Below are positions 1 through 8,847 of a stretch of DNA of 64,000 nt, piece by piece (within the stretch, counting starts at the first letter, position 1; each line of letters starts with the position of its first letter). The stretch lies in contig NZ_CP007151.1 in assembly GCF_000830985.1 (NCBI RefSeq), positions 1,240,001 to 1,304,000 of the forward strand, written 5' to 3'. The notes beneath the pieces were generated by a model that had not been told where the DNA came from, did not search any database, and saw only the letters and a list, made by a program, of their open reading frames with translations. The DNA is from Marinobacter similis (lineage in GTDB: Bacteria; Pseudomonadota; Gammaproteobacteria; Pseudomonadales; Oleiphilaceae). Made by a program: the position numbers and the translations under genes.

Positions 1-162
1 CCTGAATCGCCAATTCGGGCACCGAGGCTCAATGAACATCGCGAGGCTATTCTGGCGGAATTGATGACCAAGTGCGGCGCCTATGCACCGACATCGCGTG
101 CGCGCTCTGAGGCGGACGAGATCGAGAGCAACTCATTCTGTGAAACAGCCGCGAAAGCATAA
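1..162 (+). CDS. CaiB/BaiF family CoA-transferase, C-terminal fragment
   Basis: Frame 1 is open from the window edge to TAA at 160-162, giving 53 residues. It begins [21 protein letters not shown], which resembles the usual end of class III CoA-transferases: an Ala-Pro-x-Leu-Gly-x-His stretch, then a helix ending in a hydrophobic-Ala-Glu-Leu pattern. The family moves CoA between carboxylic acids. The hydratase gene starts 31 nt downstream on the same strand, which fits one acyl-CoA operon. About 30 residues after the conserved helix look poorly conserved. Only the tail is visible, so substrate and exact subfamily are unknown. Confidence 0.55.
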   Translation, partial: PESPIRAPRLNEHREAILAELMTKCGAYAPTSRARSEADEIESNSFCETAAKA

Positions 163-193
163 CGCTCCACATCCGAGACATAGAGGAAAAACC

Positions 194-1072
194 ATGAAAA
201 CAAAAACCAACACTGTATCCAAGGAAGAGCAAGCCGATACCTCCCGCGAACAGGCCACGGCCCAGAAAGCGTCGAACGAAGAGGCAAAGCCGGCGGCTGA
301 TTCACCTGAAACCATCTTTGTTGAGCGTCGCGACCGCGTCGGTATCATCACGCTCCATCGCCCCAAGAGCCTCAACGCTCTGAACCGGCAGTTGGCTCGC
401 GAGGTGCTCCAAGCCCTTAAATCCTTTGACGCAGACGACAATGTCGGTGCGATCGTTATCACTGGCAGTGCGCGGGCGTTTGCCGCAGGCGCCGATATCG
501 AAGAGATGGCGAACCTGACGTACGCCGAGTTTTACTGTGACGATATCTTTGCGCCCTGGGATGAACTGCGTTCAATTAGCAAGCCAATTATTGCAGCAGT
601 TGGTGGCTACGCTCTGGGTGGCGGTTGTGAGTTGGCACTTATGTGCGATTTCATTATTGCTGCTGAGGATGCTCAGTTTGGTCAGCCGGAGATCAAATTG
701 GGCATTCTGCCTGGGATTGGTGGTTCTCAACGCCTTGCCAACGCTGTCGGAAAAGCCGTGGCCATGGACTTGATTCTGACGGGGCGGACCATTGACGTTC
801 ACGAAGCGAAAGCCGTGGGCATGGTGGCGCGGGTTGTTCCCTCTAACGAGTTACTACAGACCGCTCTTGAGGCCGCGCATACCATCGCCGGTTACAATTG
901 CCCCGCGGTCCGTATGGCGAAGGAGGCCGTTAATGTTGCCTTCGAAACCAGTCTGACAGAAGGCATGCGCCACGAGCGTCGTCTGTTCCAGGCCGCTTTC
1001 GCCACTGAGGGCCAAAAAGAGGGAATGCATGCCTTTATCGCCAAGCGTGCACCTGTGTTCCGGCATCGCTAG
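194..1072 (+). CDS. Enoyl-CoA hydratase/isomerase family protein
   Basis: Predicted 292-residue crotonase-fold enzyme that hydrates the double bond of 2-enoyl-CoA in beta-oxidation or branched-chain acyl-CoA breakdown. The oxyanion-hole segment is AFAAGADI, followed by [13 protein letters not shown] with the first catalytic Glu, and by [13 protein letters not shown] with the second. The ATG at 194 has a GAGG ribosome site 8-11 nt upstream; the in-frame ATG at 83 lacks one and overlaps the preceding gene. The first 40 or so residues are rich in Lys, Glu, Ala and Thr and precede the fold ([15 protein letters not shown]), so the protein has an unusual charged, probably disordered N-terminal extension. 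The neighbouring CoA-transferase and IclR regulator suggest a small catabolic operon. Confidence 0.9.
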   Translation: MKTKTNTVSKEEQADTSREQATAQKASNEEAKPAADSPETIFVERRDRVGIITLHRPKSLNALNRQLAREVLQALKSFDADDNVGAIVITGSARAFAAGADIEEMANLTYAEFYCDDIFAPWDELRSISKPIIAAVGGYALGGGCELALMCDFIIAAEDAQFGQPEIKLGILPGIGGSQRLANAVGKAVAMDLILTGRTIDVHEAKAVGMVARVVPSNELLQTALEAAHTIAGYNCPAVRMAKEAVNVAFETSLTEGMRHERRLFQAAFATEGQKEGMHAFIAKRAPVFRHR

Positions 1073-1107
1073 TAGACGGGTGACCTTCAGCATTTGAATT
1101 CTGTACT

Positions 1108-1131
1108 CACCGTCACCGAAAGGTGGCGGTG
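1108..1131 (+). terminator. Hairpin after enoyl-CoA hydratase gene
   Basis: CACCGTCACC and GGTGGCGGTG pair over 10 bp with one G-T pair around a GAAA tetraloop, 36 nt after the hydratase stop. No clear T-run follows, so termination is inferred from position and the stable tetraloop. Confidence 0.4.
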
Positions 1132-1251
1132 TCCTTCCCGCGTATCCATCGTGCTACACGTGCCGTTCCCCCGGTTTTCCATAAAGTCCTGCCCAAGTCC
1201 TCCCAATGCTTCGCTCTACGCTTATCATTTTTCTGAGAAGCAATGCCTGCT

Positions 1252-1257
1252 TATAAT
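1252..1257 (+). promoter_or_regulatory. Putative -10 box of the IclR gene
   Basis: A perfect TATAAT lies 31 nt before the ATG at 1288. No good -35 hexamer is visible at the expected spacing. The box falls inside the longer reading frame starting at 1243, which supports 1288 as the real start. Confidence 0.4.
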
Positions 1258-1287
1258 GAGCGCACATATTCAGTGGCAGGTAAGAGC

Positions 1288-2064
1288 ATGGCAGTACAGC
1301 GCAGAGAAAAAGGCTCGGCGATAAGCCGGGCGTTGGAAATAATAGAGTCGGTTTCTCGCGCCGAGCGCCCCCTAAGTCCAGCGGATCTTGCCCTACAGCT
1401 AGGCATTCCCAAACCCAGCGTGCATCGTATTTTGCAACAACTGGAAAGTGAGGGTTACCTGCAAACGAATATGCGTGGGTTGCTGGTGCCTGCAGACAGA
1501 CTTCATAACATTGCACTCGGTGTGCTTTATGCAAGCCGCTTCAAGGCCCTGCGCCAGGCAATTCTGAAGAGGTTGACGGCCGAGGTGGGCGAGACCTGCG
1601 GGATCGCGATCCCGGACGGTACCGAGATGATTTACTACGATCGGGTGCAGACCAACTGGCCGCTCCAGGTGCATTTGCCCATTGGAAGCCGTACTCCGAT
1701 ATGGTGCACGGCCAGCGGTAAGCTGTACTTGAGTTCGTTAGAAAATGATCGGCGGCACCGTCTGATCCATAACCTGCCTCTCGAAAAGCGGGCCAGGAAC
1801 ACCCTAACTGAACCGGACGAACTGGAGTCGGCCCTGCTCGCGATTGCCGAAACAGAGCGGGGCTTGGATAACGAGGAGTTTATTGACGGCATGGTCGCGT
1901 TCGCCGTGCCGATCAAGGACAAAGAAGGGCGTTTGTTTGCTTGCCTGTTTGCTCATGCGCCCATTCTCAGAAAGAGCCTGGATGAACTGCTGGAATACGA
2001 ACCCTTGCTCAGAAAAGCGGCTTTGGAGCTGGGCGAACTGATTGTAGACGACCAGTCGAATTAA
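1288..2064 (+). CDS. IclR family transcriptional regulator
   Basis: Predicted 258-residue DNA-binding regulator. The N-terminal winged helix-turn-helix runs from about residue 10 (SAISRALEIIESV) through LQLGIPKPSVHRILQQLESEG. An IclR ligand-binding domain follows, with GETCGIAIPDGTEMIYYDRV and the family's SRTPIWCTASGKLYL segment near the effector pocket. I start at ATG 1288 rather than 1243 because a TATAAT box lies between them and the shorter length suits the family. It probably responds to a small organic acid or acyl compound and may control the CoA-transferase/hydratase genes upstream or the convergent dehydrogenase genes downstream. The target is inference. Confidence 0.88.
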   Translation: MAVQRREKGSAISRALEIIESVSRAERPLSPADLALQLGIPKPSVHRILQQLESEGYLQTNMRGLLVPADRLHNIALGVLYASRFKALRQAILKRLTAEVGETCGIAIPDGTEMIYYDRVQTNWPLQVHLPIGSRTPIWCTASGKLYLSSLENDRRHRLIHNLPLEKRARNTLTEPDELESALLAIAETERGLDNEEFIDGMVAFAVPIKDKEGRLFACLFAHAPILRKSLDELLEYEPLLRKAALELGELIVDDQSN

Positions 2065-2084
2065 CCGTGGCGAGTTGGTAAACG

Positions 2085-2117
2085 AACACCCTCCAGGCCG
2101 GTGGCGTGGAGGGTGTT
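2085..2117. terminator. Bidirectional terminator
   Basis: AACACCCTCCA (2085-2095) and TGGAGGGTGTT (2107-2117) form a perfect 11-bp stem between the convergent IclR and GMC oxidoreductase genes. The A/T-rich flanks allow termination in both directions. The stem abuts the GMC stop codon at 2119-2121. Confidence 0.75.
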
Positions 2118-2118
2118 G

Positions 2119-3785
2119 TTATTTGCTTTCCAGAATCCAGCTCGCTGCCTTTTCCGCAATCATCAAGGTCGGGGAATTGGTGTTGCCACTGGTGATGGTT
2201 GGCATTACGCCTGCGTCTACGACTCGCAGTCCGGCAACGCCCCGAACCCTCAGTTTCGGGTCCACCACAGCCATGTTGTCATCTTCCCGACCCATGCGGG
2301 TGGTGCCCACCGGGTGGAAAATGGTGGTGCCAATGTCGCCGGCCAGTTTCGCAAGCTCTTCATCAGTTTGGAACTGAACGCCCGGCTTGAATTCCTCCGG
2401 TTGATATTTGGCCAACGCCTGCTGTTCCGCAATACGACGGGTGACCCGGAGAGAATCCGCCGCGACTTTGCGATCTTCCTCAGTGCTTAAATAGTTGGGA
2501 GCAATCGCAGGCGCGGTTCTGGAGTCGCGGCTGCGGATACGGACCGTGCCACGGCTCGAAGGGTTGAGGTTGCAGACGCTGGCGGTAATGGCCGGAAAGT
2601 CGTGCAGCGGTTGCCCAAACGCGTCAAGGCTCAAGGTTGAACGTGGTACTCAATATTCGCGTGCTTGTACTCTTCTGAGCTTCGTGTGAACAAGCACAGT
2701 TGGGATGGCGCCATGCTCATGGGGCCAGAGCGTTTGATCAGATACTCCAGGCCAATCCGAGCTTTGCCAGTGAGCGAGTTGGCCATGGTGTTCAGGGTCT
2801 TAGCGCCCCGCACCTTGTACACCGAACGGATCTGCAGGTGATCCTGCAGGTTTTCACCCACACCGGGCAAGTCGGCTACAACCGGAATATCATGCTCCCG
2901 GAGCAGGTCTGCCGGTCCGATTCCAGACAGTTGAAGCAACTGGGGCGAGCCAATGGCGCCTGCAGAAAGAATGACTTCCCGGCTGGCGTTTGCCGTAAGC
3001 TCACCTTCTCCGGGGCGTTCCACTCGAACTCCCGTGCAGCGGGGTTTTTCACCCGCTGACATTTCCAGTGCCATCACATGTGTGGAGTGCCAAAGGGTCA
3101 GGTTGGGACGCTTCTCGGCGGTCCGCAGGAAGGCTTTTGATGTATTCCAGCGCCAGCCGGAACGTTGGTTTACTTCGAAATAGTCGACGCCTTCGTTGTC
3201 GCCGCGATTGAAGTCCCGGGTTCGGGGAATGCCCGCCTCTACACAGGCGTCGGCAAAGTCCTCCAGAACCTTCCACTTCAGGCGCTGGCGTTCAATCCGC
3301 CATTCGCCACCGTGGCCGTGGTAGTTCTTATGCTCCGGATCGGCGTCACCGCCGTCATCCAGGCGATAGTGATCTTCGTGGCGCATGAAGTCAGGCAGGC
3401 AGTTGTCCCAGCGCCAAGCCGGCTCGCCGGTGACCTCAGCCCAGTGGTTGTAGTCCCGGGCCTGGCCGCGAATGTAGAGCATGCCATTGATGCTGGAGCA
3501 GCCGCCCAGGGTTTTGCCCCGCGGATAAATCAGGGATCGGCCGTTGAGGCCCGGGTCCGGCTCGGTGCGGAACCGCCAGTCGGTACGAGGGTTGTCGATG
3601 CAGTACAGGTAGCCCACCGGAATGTGAATCCAGTGGTAGTTGTCCCGGCCGCCGGCCTCGATGAGCAGGACCCGGTTAGCTGGGTCCGCACTCAGTCGGT
3701 TAGCTAGCAGGCAGCCGGCAGAGCCGGCTCCTACAACGATGTAGTCGAAATCGAGCTGGCCCTGAGCATTGTTGTTGTCGGACAT
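2119..3785 (-). CDS. GMC family FAD-dependent oxidoreductase (choline/alcohol dehydrogenase-like), frame break
   Basis: Predicted 555-residue flavoenzyme of the glucose-methanol-choline family, oxidising an alcohol to an aldehyde. The N-terminal FAD Rossmann motif is YIVVGAGSAGCLLANRL. The first GMC signature is PRGKTLGGCSSINGMLYIRG and the second is GAIGSPQLLQLSGIG. The C-terminal part has the substrate-site His in TIFHPVGTTRMG and ends in TSGNTNSPTLMIAEKAA. The frame breaks near 2635, where restoring one C after VQP rejoins VQP to LSLDAFGQP. Both halves are conserved, so I treat the gene as intact. It follows mmsA by 26 nt and is probably co-transcribed, so an alcohol-to-aldehyde-to-acyl-CoA path is plausible. 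AlkJ-type alcohol dehydrogenase is as likely as BetA. Confidence 0.85.
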
Positions 3786-3811
3786 AGCCTGTCTCCCGGA
3801 GCGTGTTCGCG

Positions 3812-5322
3812 TTACTTGGCGGTTGGCATAGCGAATTCAGCACCGGCATCAATCGAGTCTGACCAGCGCTGCATGATGGATTTTTGGCGAGTGTAGAACT
3901 TTACGCCTTCTTCGCCATAAGCGTGGGTGTCGCCAAACATCGAGCGCTTCCAACCACCAAAGCCGTGCCAAGCCATCGGCACAGGGATAGGCACGTTAAT
4001 GCCGACCATGCCAATTTGAATACGACGACCGAATTCACGGGCCACGCTGCCGCTCTCAGTGAAGCAGCTTACCCCGTTGCCAAACTCATGGTCGTTGATT
4101 AACCGGATGGCCGTAGCTACGTCTGGAACGCGAACGCAGGCCAGTACCGGACCGAAAATTTCCTCTTTGTAGATGGTCATCTCCGGCGTTACGTGGTCGA
4201 ACAGGCTGCCGCCCATCCAGAACCCTTCATCGCAGCCATCGCCAGTGGTGCCGGCGTCAAACTCACGGCCGTCCACAATCAGTTCGGCGCCTTCTGCCAC
4301 ACCTTTGTCAATGTAGCCGGTAATGCGTTGGTGCGCAGCGGCACTGACGATCGGGCCCATCTCGCGTCCAGTTCCATACCGTTTTTCACCTTCAGGTCGC
4401 GCGCTCGCTCGGCCAGGCGAGGGATGATCTTGTCGGCAACGTCACCTACCAATACAGCAACGCTAATGGCCATGCACCGTTCGCCAGCACTGCCGTAACC
4501 GGCACCGATGAGGGCGTCCACGGCCTTGTCGAGATCCGCATCGGGCATTACCACCATGTGGTTCTTGGCGCCGCCCAATGCCTGAATGCGCTTGCCGTGA
4601 CGAGCGCCATTTTCGTAGATCAGGTTGGCAATCGGGGTGGAGCCGACAAAGCTCAACGCCATGACGTCCGGGTGTTCAATCAGGGCTTCTACAGCACCCT
4701 TGTCGCCCTGAACAACGTTAAACACGCCGTCGGGCAAACCCGCCTGTTGGAGCAAGTCGGCGATCATCAGAGAAGCGCTGGGATCGATAGGGCTGGGTTT
4801 AAGCACGAAAGTGTTGCCGGCGGCGATCGCCACCGGGAACATCCACATCGGCACCATCACCGGGAAGTTGAAGGGAGTGATGCCGGCAACGACTCCCAGG
4901 GGCTGGCGCATGGTCCAGTTGTCGATACCGGTGCTGACCTGGTCGGTGTAATCGCCTTTCAGCAACTGCGGAATGCCGCAGGCGAACTCGACAATGTCGA
5001 TACCCCGGGCGACTTCGCCCTGGGCATCGGTAAAGACCTTTCCGTGCTCGCGGGTGATGGCTTTCGCCAGTTCGTCCTTGTGTTCGTTAAGCAGTGCCAG
5101 AAATCTGAACATAACGCGGGCACGCCGAATCGGCGGGGTGTCGGCCCAGCTTGGGAAAGCCGCGGAAGCGGCGGCAACAGCCTGGTCAACATCCTCACGG
5201 TTGGCGAGAGTTACTTGGCCCGAGACCTTACCGGTGGCCGGATTGAAAACCTCTTGATTTTGGCCGGAGCTGCCCTCTGAAATTTGTCCATTGATATAAT
5301 GCTGGATCGTTGGATTGCTCAT
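3812..5322 (-). CDS. mmsA: CoA-acylating methylmalonate-semialdehyde dehydrogenase, frame break
   Basis: Predicted 503-residue NAD-dependent aldehyde dehydrogenase that converts methylmalonate semialdehyde plus CoA to propionyl-CoA and CO2 in valine and inositol breakdown. The family features are [18 protein letters not shown], the [13 protein letters not shown] nucleotide region, and the catalytic Cys in [16 protein letters not shown], the sequence typical of the CoA-dependent MmsA group. A single lost G near 4362 breaks the frame; restoring it gives [15 protein letters not shown]. The ATG at 5322 has an AGGAAAGAGG ribosome site. The gene is divergent from a LysR gene and upstream of the GMC oxidoreductase gene. 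A malonate-semialdehyde role is possible. Confidence 0.9.
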
Positions 5323-5366
5323 GGTTGCCTCTTTCCTGTTTTCAGTTCAGTTTGTTGTTTGGCTGT

Positions 5367-5392
5367 TTAAAGCCCTTTTTAAGGGGCTTTAA
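5367..5392. repeat. Inverted repeat in mmsA leader
   Basis: TTAAAGCCC (5367-5375) and GGGCTTTAA (5384-5392) are perfect 9-bp arms around an 8-nt A/T-rich loop, 45 nt upstream of the mmsA ATG. It could be a leader hairpin or a second regulator site. Function is not shown. Confidence 0.35.
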
Positions 5393-5461
5393 GTGAATAT
5401 GGTGAAGAATTGAACAGATAATTTACGGCCGGTTTTGGATTGAAGCAATTGAAATTTTCTA

Positions 5462-5494
5462 AACCATGATATAAGTATTGCTTATATCATGGTT
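5462..5494. promoter_or_regulatory. Palindromic operator between mmsA and LysR genes
   Basis: AACCATGATATAAG (5462-5475) and CTTATATCATGGTT (5481-5494) are a perfect 14-bp inverted repeat around TATTG. The inner part, ATAAG-N5-CTTAT, contains the T-N11-A form expected of LysR-type sites. The repeat ends 14 nt before the regulator start at 5509, so it likely serves autoregulation as well as control of mmsA. Confidence 0.7.
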
Positions 5495-5508
5495 GGCGAG
5501 GAATGGTT

Positions 5509-6422
5509 ATGCAACACCTGCAGGGATTACGTGCATTTGTGGCGGTGGCGCGCGAGGGCAGTGTCTCGAGAGCCGCGGAGCGTTTGCATCTCACACAGCC
5601 CGCCGTCAGTCTCAAATTGAAGCAATTGCAAGATGATCTGGGGCTCAAGCTGTTCCGGCGCAAACCCCAGGGCCTGGTGCTCACTGCCGACGGCCAGAGC
5701 TTGCTGCCGGTGGCGGAAAAGGCCCTGGCCGGACTGGCCGCGTTTGAACAGAGTGCCCGTGCCCTGCACAGCACAGTACGGGGGCGGCTCAAGATTGGCA
5801 CCATCGTGGACCCGGAATTTATCCGGCTCGGGGCTTTTCTGCATCGGTTGGTGGCTCGGGCGCCGCAGCTTGAAACCGAGTTGCACCAGGGATGAGTGGC
5901 CGGGTACTGGAGCAGGTGCGCAATGGCAATCTCGATGTCGGCTACTTCCTGGCCCCGCCGGGGGTAGGTCCGGTTCTGCCCGAGCTGATGCACCGGGAAC
6001 TGACCCAGTTTGATTACCACGTGATTGCGCCAGCCGGGTGGGCCTCCCGGGTCGCTGATACCCGCTGGTCCAGCCTGGCGGCGCTGCCCTGGATCGTGAC
6101 GCCGGAGGATTCGGTACATAACCGATTGCTGGCCAGTGTCATGGAGCCGCAGGGGCTGGTGCCCCAGGGCGTGGCCCAGGTGGATCAGGAGGCCTGCATG
6201 CTCGACCTGGTTCGGGCGGGGGTAGGGCTCAGCCTGGCCCGAGACGCCCTGGCCATGGCCGAGCGTCAGGAACGGGGCCTGGTGGTTGCGGAAGGGGTGC
6301 GCATTCCCTGCGCCCTCAGCTTTATCTGGCGCAGGGACCGCGAGCACGAACCGGTCATCGTCGAGGCTCTGGAGCATTGGCCGGGGTCTGGCTGCTTGAG
6401 GGCCTCGGCTCGGCGGGTCTAG
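5509..6422 (+). CDS. LysR family transcriptional regulator, frame break
   Basis: Predicted 304-residue LysR-type regulator. The N-terminal helix-turn-helix is LRAFVAVAREGSVSRAAERL followed by HLTQPAVSLKLKQLQDDLG. The effector-binding domain starts around GRLKIGTI and includes GNLDVGYFLAPPG and a typical C-terminal EACMLDLVRAGVGLSLA segment. The frame breaks at about 5893, where one G appears missing after LHQG. I prefer ATG 5509 over 5503 because the CGAGG ribosome site is too close to the first. The gene is divergent from mmsA across the palindrome and probably controls mmsA and the GMC gene. Its stop codon overlaps the convergent ZIP stop in a shared CTAG at 6419-6422. Confidence 0.88.
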
Positions 6423-7204
6423 CCGAGCGTGGCATCCAGAAACATCATGATCACAAAACCGACCAGTAACGAGAAGGTGGCCAGAGTTTTGTATGAGTTC
6501 CGGTGGGTTTCCGGAATGATCTCGTTGCTGATGATGAACAGCATGGCACCGGCGGCAAACCCCAGAGTCCAGGGCATGATCGGCTCGGCCAGCCACACCA
6601 GTGCTGCGCCAAAGATGCCGCCTATCGGTTCGGCCAGGCCGGTGAGCAGGGCAATACCAAAGGCTTTTACCCGGGAGTAGTTGATCGCCAGTAGGGAAAA
6701 GGCCACCGCCAGACCCTCTGGAATATTCTGAATGCCGATCCCGGTGGCCAGCACATAGCCGTTGCTGACATCGCCGCCGGCAAAGCCAACGCCGACCGCC
6801 ATGCCCTCGGGAAAGTTGTGCAGTGTGATGGCAATGATGAACAGCCAGATTCGCCGGATGTGAGCCGTATTTGGGCCTTCGCGGCCCAGGCTAAAGTGCT
6901 CGTGGGGCAGCTTCTGGTGAATAAAGAATAGCGCGCCGGCGCCCGACAGCACACCGAAGATAACGATCAGCGCCGCTCCGCTGGTCGTGCCAACCAAGGA
7001 CTCCCCGTATTCCAGCCCCGGCAGTAGCAGCGAAAAGAACGAGGCCGCCAACATAACGCCGGCTGCGGCCGCCAGCATGCTGTCCTGAAACCGGTCGGTC
7101 AGCGTTCTAACGAAAAAAATCGCCAGCGCGCCAACGCCACTGGCCAGACCGGCCAACAGGCTTGCCAATGCACCTAGCCAGACAATGCTGATGTCGGAAG
7201 TCAT
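6419..7204 (-). CDS. ZIP family divalent metal transporter
   Basis: Predicted 261-residue inner-membrane protein with about eight hydrophobic segments. Two family motifs carry the metal-binding residues: TLHNFPEGMAVGVGF in the fourth helix and GIQNIPEGLAVAF in the fifth. A histidine-containing loop (HQKLPHEHFSLG) precedes helix 4. The protein probably imports zinc or other divalent cations into the cytoplasm. The start at 7204 (MTSDISIV) has a GGAG site 6 nt upstream, better than the ATG at 7234. It resembles the GufA/ZupT branch. No metal-responsive operator is obvious upstream. Confidence 0.88.
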   Translation of the reverse strand: MTSDISIVWLGALASLLAGLASGVGALAIFFVRTLTDRFQDSMLAAAAGVMLAASFFSLLLPGLEYGESLVGTTSGAALIVIFGVLSGAGALFFIHQKLPHEHFSLGREGPNTAHIRRIWLFIIAITLHNFPEGMAVGVGFAGGDVSNGYVLATGIGIQNIPEGLAVAFSLLAINYSRVKAFGIALLTGLAEPIGGIFGAALVWLAEPIMPWTLGFAAGAMLFIISNEIIPETHRNSYKTLATFSLLVGFVIMMFLDATLG

Positions 7205-7238
7205 GGAGTCTCCGGTTGGGGTTTTATCAAACAAAGAA

Positions 7239-7266
7239 AACCCCCGGAGCTCTCGCTCTGGGGGTT
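7239..7266 (-). terminator. Rho-independent terminator of the Old Yellow Enzyme gene
   Basis: AACCCCCGGAGC and GCTCTGGGGGTT form a 12-bp stem with one wobble pair and a TCTC loop. On the minus strand it is followed by TTTTCTTT. It lies 22 nt after the stop at 7289 and before the ZIP gene start. Confidence 0.8.
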
Positions 7267-7288
7267 CGTCGACAGCAGGGCGTGCCGG

Positions 7289-8389
7289 TTAGGCTGCCTG
7301 CTTACGACGCCAGGCCAGTTCGTTCTCAATGGTGGCCTTGGGCTGCAGCATGGCAAAGTCGATGTCTTCGATCTCCTTGCCATCCTTCAGGCGCTGCACG
7401 AAATCCGGATTAGCTAGCGCTTTCTTACCCACGGCCAGCAAAGATCCCGGGTACGCGGCTGCGCGGTCCTGGTGGTTGGTTTCGTCAATTCCGCCGTTGA
7501 TGATCAGCTCAATGCCGTCGACATCGGCGACCACGTCGGCCAGCGACTTGTCACCCTCAACAAAGGGCGCTCGGTGGACATCACCGTCGGTGGTATGGAT
7601 AAAGTCGGCACCAGCGTCCCGGACTGCTTCTGTAATCTGGCGGAAACCGGCTTCGCCTTCGGGCAGCTGATAGTCGGGATCCGTTACTGCGACCTGCGAC
7701 AGGCGAATGCCTACTGCGAAGTCGTCACCGACCGCTGCTCGTACCGCTTTGATGGTTTCCACCACCACGCGCAGACGATTCTCCAGGCTGCCACCGTAGG
7801 AATCTTCGCGACGGTTAAAGTGGGTGCTCAGGAACTGGTTCAGCAGGTAGCCATTGGCTCCGTGCAGTTCGACACCGTCGAAACCGGCGGTTTTGGCGTT
7901 AACCGCGGTCTTAACGAATCCTTCGATCGCGAATTTGATGTCGGCCTCAGTCATCACCTGCGGCGTTTGCCACTCAGACTGGTCGCCGTAAAAGCCAAGG
8001 GGTGCGCCTTTCGGCTGGACGGCACTGGGCGCCAGCGGCTGATCGGTGTAATGGTTGGCCTGGAACTGGGCACCAGCGTGCATGAGCTGAGCAATCGCCT
8101 TGCTGCCCGCGGCGTGAATGCGGTCCACGATGGTTTTCCAACCTTCAATGTGCGCGTCGTTAATCAGGCCAGGCTGATTGGCGTAGCCTTGGCTGGCACG
8201 GTCATCGGTGTAAGTGCCTTCGGTAATCAAAAGGCCAAACCCGCCTTTGGCATAGGCTTCGTAGTGATCAGCCATCAGCTCGTTGGGGGTGCCGTCGGCC
8301 TCGGCGCTAGTCCGGGTCATGGGCGCAAGCGCAAAGCGATTGGCCATGCTCAGGTTGGTAAATCGGGTGTTTTGCATCACGTCGGTCAT
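7289..8389 (-). CDS. NADH:flavin oxidoreductase, Old Yellow Enzyme family
   Basis: Predicted 366-residue FMN-dependent ene-reductase with a TIM-barrel fold. It has an N-terminal FMN-binding loop (MANRFALAPMTRTSAEADG), the substrate-binding pair in VELHGANGYLLNQF, the family signature NRREDSYGGSLENRLR, and the C-terminal phosphate-binding stretch GSLLAVGKKALANPDF. The ATG at 8389 has a GGGAGGAACC ribosome site, unlike the upstream ATG at 8413. Such enzymes reduce activated C=C bonds of enones, nitro compounds or nitrate esters using NAD(P)H. The physiological substrate is not known. It ends in its own terminator, so it is probably monocistronic. Confidence 0.9.
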   Translation of the reverse strand: MTDVMQNTRFTNLSMANRFALAPMTRTSAEADGTPNELMADHYEAYAKGGFGLLITEGTYTDDRASQGYANQPGLINDAHIEGWKTIVDRIHAAGSKAIAQLMHAGAQFQANHYTDQPLAPSAVQPKGAPLGFYGDQSEWQTPQVMTEADIKFAIEGFVKTAVNAKTAGFDGVELHGANGYLLNQFLSTHFNRREDSYGGSLENRLRVVVETIKAVRAAVGDDFAVGIRLSQVAVTDPDYQLPEGEAGFRQITEAVRDAGADFIHTTDGDVHRAPFVEGDKSLADVVADVDGIELIINGGIDETNHQDRAAAYPGSLLAVGKKALANPDFVQRLKDGKEIEDIDFAMLQPKATIENELAWRRKQAA

Positions 8390-8517
8390 CTGGTTCCTCC
8401 CATTCTTGATCAAGTATTCAATTACGAATCATCCGCGCCAGCAGTTCAGGTTTAAAGCGATATGATCCGATGAAGCCGCTCAGATTTTTTGAGCAAGATG
8501 GGAAAAATGCAGGCAGA

Positions 8518-8790
8518 TCAACGGTCAGAGTGGCCCAGTGAACGCTCCGGGTCGATTTCATCCCGAACCAGCTGTTTGAGCTTGGTGATTTCAGGGAACC
8601 CCTGTTGTTCTTTGCGGGACCAGATGCGAGTGCCATTTACCCACACCTCGAAGATTCCTCCGTCGCCCGGGTGTAGCGTGAGTTCGTCGAGCTGGCCTTC
8701 AAAGGTGGTAAGCAGTTCCTGCGCCATCCAGGCTGAGCGCAGCAGCCAGCGGCAACCGGTGCAGTAGTGAATGTCGACGCGGTTGGTCAT
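8518..8790 (-). CDS. SelT/SelW/SelH (Rdx) family redox protein
   Basis: Predicted 90-residue small protein with a thioredoxin-like fold. The redox motif CTGC sits at residues 10-13 (IHYCTGCRWLLRSAWMAQEL). Later it has the family pattern GDGGIFEVWVNGTRIWSRKEQ and GFPEITKLKQLVRDEI. These are bacterial cysteine homologues of eukaryotic selenoprotein W and are cytoplasmic. Their biochemical role is poorly defined, though thiol redox chemistry is likely. It stands alone between the Old Yellow Enzyme gene and a lipoprotein gene. Confidence 0.88.
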   Translation of the reverse strand: MTNRVDIHYCTGCRWLLRSAWMAQELLTTFEGQLDELTLHPGDGGIFEVWVNGTRIWSRKEQQGFPEITKLKQLVRDEIDPERSLGHSDR

Positions 8791-8847
8791 GGATGGGAAC
8801 TCCTGATGTTAGGGCGCTGGTTGGCACCGGGGGCGCATGCCGACGAT

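Noticed and set aside
5487..6596. 369-residue minus-strand frame opposite the LysR gene
   Set aside because: Antisense to conserved helix-turn-helix and effector segments. Low-complexity Arg/Pro-rich composition.
7472..8455. 327-residue plus-strand frame opposite the Old Yellow Enzyme gene
   Set aside because: Antisense shadow with no start signal; the minus strand has the complete enzyme with family motifs.
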